DNA of 64,000 bases from Limonium bicolor. Taxonomy: Eukaryota; Streptophyta; Magnoliopsida; Caryophyllales; Plumbaginaceae. A program made the position numbers and the translations under genes. The notes beneath the pieces are model-generated. The model was not told the origin of the DNA. It saw only the letters and a list, made by a program, of their open reading frames with translations, and did not search any database. Below are positions 11,450 through 21,791 of this stretch, in pieces. The stretch is taken from positions 106,711,810-106,775,809 of the forward strand of contig CM041777.1 of the NCBI GenBank assembly GCA_023374045.1, given 5' to 3'. Every line of letters starts with the position of its first letter. The stretch's first letter is position 1.

Positions 11450-12130
11450 TTCTTGTCCAGCCAACCTCTCAAACATTTGATCAATAAAAGGGAGAGGGAA
11501 ATGATCTTTTCTGGTAGTGGAATTCAACCGCCTACAGTCAATGCACATGCGCCACCCAATGATCTTTCGGTAAGAAATAGACTCACCTTTGTCATTATGA
11601 GCAGCTTCAATCCCCCCCCCCCCCCCTCACTTTCTTTGAGACAACCTGTACTAGACTCACATTTCTTTCTTTACCACTTCCTTTATATTTGGGTTAAGCC
11701 GATGTAGGGGCTGCCTGACTGGATTGAGATCTTCCTCCATGTTAATATGGTGTGTGTGGAAGGCCGGGTCAATTCTCTTAATGGCAGCCAAAGTTCACCC
11801 GATTGATCTCTTGTGCCTTTTTAAAACCTCAAGTAACTTGTTTTCCTGCCTATAAGTCAAATAAGAAGAAACATTGACAGTCAAATGATTATTTTCAGCT
11901 AAAAGGAATACTAGAGGTTAGAAGGGAGCTCCTTTAGCTCAAGTTCAATTGGCTGCTCCACTGAAGGAATAGGTCCCCGAATCTTACTATCAAGTCTCTC
12001 TAGCTGAGGCAACAAGCTTGGAAACCCTTTTTTCCTATGTCCACATGAGCAAGCACCGCATTGACCTCAACACTGGCAGTCTTTTTTTCCACAGAAGCGA
12101 CAAGGACTTGCTCTAATGGTTCAACAACAA
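11450..12130 (-). pseudogene. Antisense Athila-type protease-RT fragment
   Basis: The minus strand encodes, in several broken frames, PSVEQPIELELKELPSNL (about 11930-11985), then the pre-RT region and the RT motif KITGWRMCIDYRRLN (about 11515-11565). These match the Athila pol at 29390-29460 and 29835-29880. A C-run at 11611-11626 lies in the middle. It is a degenerate pol piece lying opposite to the adjacent LTR relic, so the two are not simple parts of one element. Non-functional. Confidence 0.78.
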
Positions 12131-12153
12131 GTATGAAAAATCATGAAGTATAC

Positions 12154-13019
12154 TGTAACGACCCCAAAACCACCCTGGTTCTGAGACTGTCACAAGCCAC
12201 ACACTTATTATGTAAGTGCTATACCCAAAATTTTGACCCCCCCGAAGTACAGTCTCTAAGACATAAGTGTTGTAAAGGGTATTATGGTCAAATGATGAGG
12301 AATCCTGGTACGATCAGCGTGTTCTGGAGTGTTAGTGACAGCTTAGTCATCTCGAGGGGCATTTTTGTAATTTTTAGGGCTCCTAAGCCACCCTGTAAGC
12401 TTTCTCTCTCCTACGAAAATAACTCAAATCAACTCGGAATGATTTGAAATTTTAATACATGGTAGGGGATGACATTCAGAGCATAATGTCTTTGGGATTT
12501 TGATTTCTTGAATTTAATCTCATAGCCAAACTCATTCCAGAAATCACTTGTCAAAATCTCGGTAAACTTTGGTTTTTACCGAGTTTACTCTATCTTTAGT
12601 GATGCCTATATAAGAGACCTTAACCCTTGAGCAAGGAACATCAACAAGAACCCTAGGCAATCGGAACTCACAGCCGTCACAACTCTCTCACGTTACTTCC
12701 ACTTGTTTCATACTCAATTCTATTTGTACTTGAAACTAGCCATCTAAGGTGTTCATCCTCGCTCTAAGCAAAAGAAGAGTTTGCTAAGATCATACCATCC
12801 CCTTCCTCTTATTAAGTGACAAGGCCCAGGAGTAATTTCTGGTTGCAGGCCTATATTGTTTGTACATATCTGTTTACTTTATGTTTGTAATGGGCGAGGA
12901 AAAAATCTAGGGCCCTATAGTCTTTTTCGTCCTGAAGTCTAGAACTTGTAAAACATTAAGACAGTTCTTACTATAAATGGAATTATTTTCACTCATTACA
13001 AGGCACCCTAGGCATTACA
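12154..13019 (+). mobile_element. Probable solo LTR (TGTAACGACCCC type)
   Basis: It begins TGTAACGACCCCAAAAC, a standard 5' end of many plant gypsy LTRs. It contains a TATA box (TATATAAG, 12607-12614) and could end at GGCATTACA (13011-13019). No PBS follows and no partner LTR is seen. I could not find a matching TSD, so the right end is tentative. The short open frame over the first part has no recognisable domain. Confidence 0.45.
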
Positions 13020-13040
13020 CGTGAAACCCTATTTTATTTA

Positions 13041-13509
13041 AAGTAAATTACTCGGAACCCCCTCAAGAATTTCAAATAATACAGTTAACCCCCTTGTGTT
13101 TATCATAATTATTGGTAACCACCTTGAGGTTACGGTATCTTTGACTATGAGCCCCCATACTGTAACTTCATTATCAAGATGTTAACTACGCGTTGACTCG
13201 TCAGCTTAATCACATTAATAATGACAGACTGGACAAAAAACACTGCTTAATCAACATTGCTATTATCCTAAAAACGTCAACCCCACCTCGAAAATGCATC
13301 TGAAGTGGGATGAGGGAAGGTTAGACGATGTTGATTTAGCAATTTTGTTCTATAGCCTGACATTATTAACTTACTGATAACATAGTTATAGTTCGGGGCT
13401 CGTAGTTAAAGATACTTTAACCTCAAGGTGGTTACCAATAATTATGATAAACACAATGAGGTAAACTATGTTATCCCAAAACCTCAAGGGGATTCCCAAT
13501 AATTTACTC
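13041..13509. mobile_element. Mutator-type long-TIR MITE, family A copy 1
   Basis: A 469-bp palindromic element flanked by perfect 9-bp direct repeats TTTTATTTA (13032-13040 and 13510-13518). The arms (AGTAAATTACTCGGAACCCC and its counterpart) run about 150 bp or more inwards, including GTGTTTATCATAATTATTGG. The 9-bp TSD and long TIRs are typical of Mutator-like elements. A second copy is at 35376-35875. No ORF. Confidence 0.88.
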
Positions 13510-13599
13510 TTTTATTTATCGTATCAAAGTTGTGAATAGACTAATGTTGCATTGTTGGCAGTGGTAGTCCCTCCAAAACCTGAGTCAAACTTGGGAACA

Positions 13600-16500
13600 T
13601 CTAGAGGTGGCAACGGAAACAATTTTATTGCTTCAGGTTGAGGAATGACAACAAATTCACTACTTCAGTGCCATCTTTCCAAACCTCAAATGGTATGCAA
13701 TCTGTTCTCTCAACAGTTGAGAATTTAATAAAGTTTTCCCAAGCTAACTTAAGTTTATGGGTGACTACTGTAGTATCGTTTCTAGTTACTGAGAGGAAAC
13801 GACTTATTCAAGTTAGTAGTTGGCACTCCTTAGTGTCCTACAAAATTCAATGCTAATGAAGAGATAAATCCATAATATCTTATATGAACATTCAAGACCA
13901 GTTGATCATGTCTGTTATTCATATGTTATTGACTGAACTGATTATTATATCTTTGGTTGGCTGTGAATATTCTTATATGAACATGCAAGACCAGTTGATC
14001 ATGTCTGTTATTCATATGTTATTGACTGAACTGATTATTATATCTTTGGTTGGCTGTGAATATTCTATACAACAATGGGATCTGTTACATAAAATGTATA
14101 TTGCTCAGACAACAGCAAATCTGGGTTATTTGCACCTTCAGCTTGTTGATATAATGAAAATAGGAGATGAATCTATCACCGAATGTTACATCAGAGCCAC
14201 AACTCTTGTTCACTCCTTAGCTTGAGTAGGTCATTCTGTGTCCGATACTAAATTTCAAACATTCATATTGCATGTCCCGTCAGTAGAGTACAATCCTATA
14301 ACAACTATCATCATATAGTAGGGAGTAGTTGGGTCCTCTTGAAATTCTTAGTAGCTTGCTTCAGTTTGAGGAAACTTTAAGTCAACAAGCTCAATAGTTA
14401 ACTCACTCAATTAGTGTTAATTCCACGATTACCTTGATGACAAAGTTTTACTAACTCTTCTACACAAGGAAGAGGAGGTAACAGAAGTAATTTTCATGGA
14501 AACTTTACTCGCGGGAAAGGAAGACATTTCTCATGAGGAGGAAATTCAAATCAAGGCTGTTTTGCTAGGAATTCTTCCTACTTCTCTAGACAACTTGACA
14601 ACAGATCCTAGTGCCAGATTTTCCATAAAAAGGGGCATGAAGCCCGTGACTCCTACATCACGTTATCTATTCTTTTTACTAAGCTCCTTCACAATCGTTT
14701 ACAGCAAACTCTACCACTCACAATCCTGCCGGTTCCTCTACTAATTGGTTTCAAGACACGACAGCTAGTCATCATTTTATAGGGGATTTTTCTAGACTCA
14801 ATTTGGGAGCTACTAACTATGGTGGTGCTGAATCGATTTCTCTAGGTGAAGGATCTTTGTTACCTATTTCACATCATTATAGGCCTCATTCCTACTTCTA
14901 CTAGATCCTTTAATCTTAACATGTTTTTAGAGCCCTGCTTTGACGAAACACTTACTTTTTGTCAATAAATTTTTTGTTGACCACAACACTTACTTTGAGT
15001 TTCATCCCACTCATTTTATTTTGAAGAACTGCCAAACTAATCAACCTCTTATCAAAGGCCCAACCAAGCAAGGCATTTATGTCTTTCCTAGAGATGTAGT
15101 TCAAGTTTCAGATTATGTTCAACCTCCTCAAGCTAATCTTAGTGTCAAGACTTCTCCTACTGTTTGACATTGAAGGCTTGGTCATCCTTCTATTGCTACA
15201 ACCAAACACATGCTAAATAGTTTTAGTCTTTTTGTGCAAAGTAATTATCATTTTCAATTTTGTTCGGCTTATTGTCCTGGAAAAACACATGCCCTTCGCC
15301 ATTATCTTTCCTCTAGTAGATCTAAAGAACCTTTTGAGTTGCTCTTTCTAGATGTTTCGGGACCTTCCTATGTGAATTTTGTTGATGTTTTCAAATACTA
15401 TCTATTAATAGTTGATGACTATTCTGATTACATGTGGTTATTTCCACTTTGTTTAGAATTTGAGGTACAACATGTGTTTTGTACTTTCTTCAATCTAGTT
15501 GAAAACTATCATCAAGTTGCTATCAAATCTATTCAAACAGATGGTGGGGTGAATTTCAATTTCTCTCTTCCTTTTAACAGCAAAAGGGCATTAGACATCA
15601 TCTCACTTGTCCTCACTCTCACCAGAAAAATGGGGTTGTTGAAACCACATAGATATGTTGTTGACATTGGAATAACATCGTTGACTCAAGCTTCTATGCA
15701 TATTACTTATTGGACCTATGCGTTATAATAGCAGTGTATCTTATGAACAAATTCCTTCATAGATGTTGGGTGATAAATCACCATTTCAGATTTTCTACAA
15801 CATAACCCTTGATTATGTGTTTTGATGTAGCTGTTTCCCTAATCTTAAACCATATCAGAGGCATAAATTATCAACCAGATCCTCAAAATGTGTATTTTTG
15901 GGATATTCAGCTCATCACACTAGTTATGTCTTTATCTAGCCACTTAAAAAGTCTACATTTAAAGGGATGTTATTTTGAACTAAACAAAATTTCCTTTTGC
16001 TTACCAAACAACAACACAAAAATCAGATACTCATCTTCACACATATACCCTCTTAGTTCCTTATATGCAACAACCTACTTCTTCTCCTGATTCAAGCTCC
16101 ACAACAATTACTTCCTTGCCATCTTCTTCCCAAAATCCTCAAATTCCTCTCAATTTTTCCCAAAACACCTTGCAAGTTTCTCCTCAACCAAACACTCTCT
16201 CACACATCCCTTCTCCTCACACTCTTCACTCTGTTGATAATATTATTCCTACTGAAAACACTGCTCCTAGTGACCTTCCCCTTCCTTTACCTGAAACAGT
16301 TACTGTCAACCTTCCCACCATTGTCCCCCCAACCATATAGTAACAAGATCCAAAACCTACTATTTGGAACCATTGACAAGAACATATATTGTAAACTATC
16401 AACTTATCAAACTAATCTAGCCTCTATTCCAGATGTTGCCACTCTAAAGCAGGCTCTTATGCACACAGAGTGGCTACACACAATGGATAAAGAGACGCAA

Positions 16501-16905
16501 GCCTTGCAATCAAATCATATGTGGGATCTTGTTCCCCCTCATCCAAATATCAATATCATCGGGGTACTCTTGATATTTAGAACAAAAGGAACAATATAAG
16601 GCAAAATTGAAAGAAGAAAGACTCGCCTTGTTGCTTAAGGTGTTTCTCAAGCCCCAAAACTTGATTACACTGAAACTTTCAATCCAATGATCTACCATAA
16701 GACTTGTCCTATCTATTTGTTCCGCAAAGCTCTCTATGGACTGACACAATCCCTTATACTCGGGAATACCAAACTTAGTTCTTTTCTAGTTGACATAAAG
16801 TTTTACAATTTCAAGTCAAACCACTCCCACTTGATCTACAAATAAGGGTCAGTAATTTTCTATGTCCCTGTGGAATGACATTTTCTTAACCGTTCCTCTC
16901 TTTTT
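13600..16905 (+). pseudogene. Highly degraded Ty1/copia element (gag to RT)
   Basis: Pieces occur in correct copia order. First comes a gag-like region (13638-14225, ending with QTTANLGYLHLQLV and ITECYIRATTLVHSLA), then a gag C-terminal piece at 14496-14744. A protease-like stretch at about 14755-14890 is followed by pre-integrase at 14940-15170 and integrase core at 15210-15600 (LLIVDDYSDYMWLFPL, then IKSIQTDGG). A Ser/Pro-rich linker is at 16065-16340, followed by the start of RT (16430-16560, ALMHTEWLHTMDKETQAL). Many frameshifts, stops and deletions are present. No LTRs were identified. It is older than the copia element at 1-6603 and of a different family. Confidence 0.82.
13881..14066 (+). 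repeat. 93-bp in-frame tandem duplication in copia gag
   Basis: Two adjacent copies of a 93-bp unit (starting at 13881 and 13974) differ at only about one base. The duplication preserves frame and gives the same 31 residues twice (QDQLIMSVIHMLLTELIIIS occurs in both). Confidence 0.95.
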
Positions 16906-17306
16906 GCCCCGTCCACTGTGGACCATTCATCATTAAGCCCATCACTCTCTTGTTATATTATGATATAGGCTCTGCTCGACATGATTATTTTAGATCTGTT
17001 TTGGTCTGACTATTTTACAACTATTTTATAACTATTTTATGTGACCGTATATTTTTTTTAAGAAATGTATATTATTGAACTAGAATACAATCCTAACATA
17101 TCAAATTCATGAGTGACAATAAATTTATCTTTTAACTTATGTTAGAACAAATATGTAAAACATATAAATAATTTTCAATTTTTTAACCCGACATCCGAGT
17201 AAATCGATTCTAAACAAAGCTTGGTACAAATTACGATATAGGATGTAATAGGTTGGTCGAAAAGAACACGAGCCAATTAGACGCGCTTGCTGTGATACTC
17301 CAGTAA
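16906..17306. other. AT-rich stretch without recognised features
   Basis: No supported gene, repeat or element was seen between the copia relic and the Tourist-like MITE. Confidence 0.5.
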
Positions 17307-17504
17307 GGGGTTGTTTGCCCGTGAGCTTAATGTAGCTCTATTTAAACGGAGGAAATGTTGCGTTATGATAAAGTTATTTTCTGTGAGAGGGAGTGTGGGA
17401 CCCAAAAAAGAGATGAATTGAATACCAGTGTACAATCGACCTGTGTCCATATTGAAATGGATTAATCTCACTAAAAAGAGTAAAACCAGTGAGTGAACGG
17501 AGCC
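17307..17504. mobile_element. Tourist-like (PIF/Harbinger) MITE
   Basis: The 198-bp element has imperfect inverted ends: GGGGTTGTTTGCCCGTGAG on the left and the complement of GGCTCCGTTCACTCACTGG on the right. It is flanked by TAA at 17304-17306 and 17505-17507, the 3-bp TSD of PIF/Harbinger elements. Non-coding. Confidence 0.62.
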
Positions 17505-17651
17505 TAAGTAAACTTTAGGAACGAGAAAACAGCAACATCAACTTTTTATAAACAATGTTTTTTATAAACAAATGCTACAAGGGTTTACGAATGTGAGGAG
17601 TGGTGTTGGAGGTTTTAGGCATTTCGTCCAAGTATAACCAAACTTACCCTT

Positions 17652-18120
17652 CAATAGTAGAAAAATGACCTATTTCGGCAGTTCTAAGGGGCCTATTTCG
17701 GCGGTTGTAAACCGCTGAAATGAGCACCGCCGAAATAGGTCTGAGAACCTTTTTTGGGCGGTTGTAACATCAAACTACCGAAATAGGTGGTTGCCAAAAT
17801 CAACATCTAACCACATCTATCTCGGCGGTTTTTAGCTTACAACCGCCAAGATAGACACAGGGTCGGTCCCTGGGCGGTCAATACCAGAAGGTTTTCTGTG
17901 ACGGGCCGACCTTAGACCATGGGTCGGTCCCTGGGTCAGTCTGTTCCAGACTACATTCTGGTATTGAGCGCCCTAGGGACCGCCCCTGGGACCGACCTGT
18001 ATCTATCTCGGGCGGTTGTAAAATAAGAACCGCCGAGATAGGCCCTACTTTTGTATCTATTTTGGCGGTTCTTAGCTTAGAATTGCTGAAATAGATCCCC
18101 TTTTTCCATCATAGCTTATA
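17652..18120. repeat. CACTA-1 subterminal repeat region with large hairpin
   Basis: Multiple copies of a 14-bp motif, (C)TATTTCGGCGGTT and its complement, surround a nested inverted repeat. GGTCGGTCCCTGGGCGGTC (about 17870-17890) pairs with its counterpart at about 17970-17997, and ATACCAGAAGG pairs with CATTCTGGTAT. Such subterminal motifs are the usual binding sites of CACTA-encoded proteins. Confidence 0.8.
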
Positions 18121-18398
18121 TATTTTGACCACAACACACTAAATGATTCAATGAGACCTGTAATATAGTTGCATCCACACTTGGCGCTCCAGCACACATT
18201 CATAAAGTTCTACAAGCGCCCAATATTAACGGTGTGCCTCAATTGAGATTAAACAAATTAATGCAAACACTTACACACTTTCATTACAAAGAGAAAACCA
18301 AATCACAATTCAAATTTACCATTACACCATCCACAAATGTACAGAATTACAATTACATTATCCAAAAAGTACACAAATCTTCATCATCAACAATTCAT

Positions 18399-21300
18399 TT
18401 AACTTGTGCAGACGAACTCTGACCATTCCTCAAGCATCTCAACTATCTGAGTATCTCTATATTGACCACCTTGTAGCAATTCCTCGTAAGCCTTGAAAAA
18501 AAATCGAACATTAATTTAAAACCTACAAGTCTAACAACATGTAAAGAGCTTAACTGAAACTTTCAAAGAATGTTACCTTGTCTAACGAGTGCTCTGGTAA
18601 AAGGGATGACACTGCTACTATGTCATGCATAAATCTCATGAGATAGTATCCACATTCCGAACCCCTAGGCTGCACCAGACACTATACATACACAAATATT
18701 GAAAATTATAAACTAGTATTGACATTATCACACAAATTTAGCAATTAAGAGTACCTTGACTAGGTTCCAAGGGATGTTATTCTTCAATGGTTTTTGCATT
18801 GTCATGAATGCAGCTCTCATGGGACTATATACATCAGCAATACAGTTGTAAATATCAGTAGGAAGTTTTGAAACAATTGTTAAGTGATAACATTTGTTGT
18901 TTAAGATAACAAACTTACCTCAATATTGTGTTGGCGATCTTCGGTCTCTTGACACCCCTACCAAGTGAGTCAAATTGCAAGACTCGTGGGTGCTTCATCA
19001 CCAGCACAAGCAAGGACCAATGTTGACTATTCACAAATTACACAATGTGTTGAAATCATTAAACAACTAGCATAATTTATAAATAGATTATACTAAGAAA
19101 AATAGTCAAATAGCATACCCTTGATGATACGGCAGCATAATAAATGACTTGTTTACACATTCAAAGATGGCATTTGTTAGATATTGCATAAGGCCTTGCA
19201 TGTCACTAGTCAGATAGGTTTCAAAGCACATAGCAGGACACAGGAATCTGAAACTGTGATCTTGGTAGACTTCGATCGCCTTATTATGCACATGCCAGCA
19301 CCATGAAGACAACATCATTAGTTATTTACTTTTTATTCAAACATCTAATTCATCACCAATCGATGCATTCAAATTATAAAAGGTATAAGTCACTCACATG
19401 GCGGCTGACTTGTTAATCGACACATTTAACCAATCCCCCGAGAAACATTCCTTGAAGTCGGACATATATATCTCAAATCGATGTGTATCTCCTGCTTCAA
19501 CTTGATAGTGAAATATCCCCTCGTAATCTTCCACAGTGATCGGATCACTGTGAGGTGGCGTCAGCAACGATGAGTGGAGACTCTTCATATTAGTTGACAA
19601 GCCAGCCAATATCCTCTGCTCCACCAAATCAGGTCTAATCACGAAATTGATGGATGCCTTCGATTGAATAGGTGCAGCAATTCTTTCTTCTTTTCCCTTA
19701 TCAGTCTTTGGTCGACTCATTTCCTATGATATTAAATAATTAAGTATATGGATGCAAAGGATATTGGTCATCAATAGTTTAGAGCTACAATTAAAAGTAA
19801 TTACCTGCCCAGGGAGTTTGATCAATCGAATTGGCCACTGCAATGTTGTAGTTTGGGCAAAACGTAGTGTATGTCTCTCTGGGGCTAGCACCGGTAAACA
19901 TACGTCACCATGCTCTGCAATAAAGTCATCCAGAAGCACCCGTGCATGGTATTGTCGCAGTGGTTCACCATTCACAATATCATTTGCAGTTGAGGGGAAA
20001 AGTTTACCCAATCCCACCATGAACTCTTCATCTCCAGATTGTAAAAACAACGTGCACTCAGTGGGTGCCTAAATGTTGGTCTAACCTTTATATATGCATG
20101 GGGAAACGGCTCAGCCGAGTGGACACTACTTCCCAATACTGGTGTACTCTGCTGCTGAATGGGTGAGTCAGCTGATGGTCGAGAAACCTCTTGACTGCTA
20201 GGCCTCTATGACTGATACATAGACATAGCATAAGCGATCCTCTTGTCGACCAATTGGGGTATCCTCTGCTCCATTTCAGAGATCACTCTCAGGTGCTCCT
20301 CGTAAGTGGTCGTCCTCCATTGTGCTTTTCTAGACCCGGGTACGCCAAATACCTGGCGGATACCAACGTGCCCACCAAATCCAATGGCACGACCTCGATG
20401 ATCCTTCTTTCCAAGAGCATGTGTAAAAGGATCATCATTCATCTCTGAAGTCCAGGTGCCCTGGGTGAGCTGAGAGCTTAAGTCACCCTAATGCAACACG
20501 TAAATATAGTTATTAATTTATCATAAATTCATATACAAATGAAATGACCACTTTCACTAAAAATGAAATGATATTACTTACCATTTGAGTAATAACTGCT
20601 CTCGTGGCGTCATCATATTGATGATTTTAAGGAGTCGAGTTCTTCAGAATGTGGCTTAACTCCCATACTTTCATTGCCACTGGTATCCAATGAGCCATCA
20701 GTGGGCAGATATCCCTTTTGCTCCTATTCTGGTACCCATTGAGCAATACTTTTTCCACCTAAGCGGTGAGGGTACAGATTTTTCTTGGCATTTGCTTGTT
20801 GTTTCTCACGAAGAGCCTACATAAATTAATATGATCATGTTTAGTTAAATTAAACACGAAAATGACATAAGAAAGTGTAACATATGTATATATGACAATA
20901 AAATGCACCTAGAACTCCGGTTTGTGATGATGCTCAACAAATTGTAACCATTGCTCTTCGGTGATGCCTTCGTAAATCTCCCATGGTGGTCTTTCACCAC
21001 CGAGATCATGATCTGGAGCATTTGGATCTTCTGGAGCAGGCATCTTGTAAATGAACTTGTCTGCCAACTTATTCTTGTGGTCCCGGAACTGTTTCGACAT
21101 CGATGACAGCACATCCTTTTTAAGTGCGGGATCCATAGAGAAACGAGCCTACATACATGATTAGTCAGTTAGCAAAAAGAATATAAATATTATATTATTT
21201 TATAACATCATACTAATAACGTAGAGAGTTATCTGAAGACGCTCAAACATAGTATCCTTCAACGCTTGATGAACTTGCTTCCAGTTGTGGTTTATGTTAC

Positions 21301-21645
21301 AGTATGTCTTCACCAAATGACTACTGTAAGCGGTGAAGTCATTTTTCTAACTGCCGTGAGGTTGGTTGTACTCATTGAATTGGACCGTTTTTGTAGGAGG
21401 GCCCTTGTTAGCCTTCAGCGCACGCGTAGGACCTACTTCTTTGGTATCGTGGCCACTGGTGGGGCAACTGGCGGCTCTTCAGTTTGCTGTGAAGGGCCGG
21501 CCTCAGTCTCGCGTGCAGCTAACTGATCGCTCTTCTTCTTCTTCCCGCCTCTTGTGACCCGCTTACTTGGTCTCTCCTGTTGTGGCTCAACCTCTCCAGT
21601 CATGAGAAACTGTCCAACAGGGTCATCCATAGGGTGATCATCCAC
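18399..21645 (-). pseudogene. CACTA-1 second gene: TNPD-like region plus Ulp1/C48 protease domain
   Basis: A multi-exon minus-strand gene. Exon 1 (21645-~21240) is basic and Pro-rich, then reads VQFNEYNQPHG after a frameshift. Next comes an exon with MDPALKKDVLSSMSKQFRDH and ITEEQWLQFVEHH (21136-20909), then ALREKQQANAKKNLYPHRLG (about 20820), then DPFTHALGKKDHRGRAIGFG (20442-20206). The C-terminal half is a Ulp1-type cysteine protease: CPAMCFETYLTSDMQGLM (about 19230), catalytic His in QHWSLLVLV (about 19015), Asp in VLQFDSLGRG (about 18970), and Cys in PRGSECGYYLMRF (about 18650). The stop is at 18399-18401. The H-D-C triad survives although stops and frameshifts occur upstream. Ulp1 proteases remove SUMO. 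In plant CACTA and Mutator elements such domains are recurrent passengers of unknown role. Confidence 0.85.
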
Positions 21646-21791
21646 TGTGAAAAATATAAAGCATTCTCATCAGATAAAGTCATTATATAAAATAACATAA
21701 ATACTATGAAACATATATAACAATAATAACACTTAAGATGACATTATAGTCTACATTCTACTAACAGCAATACCTGACACGAAAACATAAA

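Noticed and set aside
11611..11626. Poly-C run as a regulatory element
   Set aside because: It lies inside a decayed antisense pol fragment and is most simply a slippage product or sequencing-sensitive homopolymer.
12061..12447. 128-codon plus-strand ORF
   Set aside because: It runs from antisense pol relic into an LTR start, so it is a chimera of unrelated non-coding pieces.
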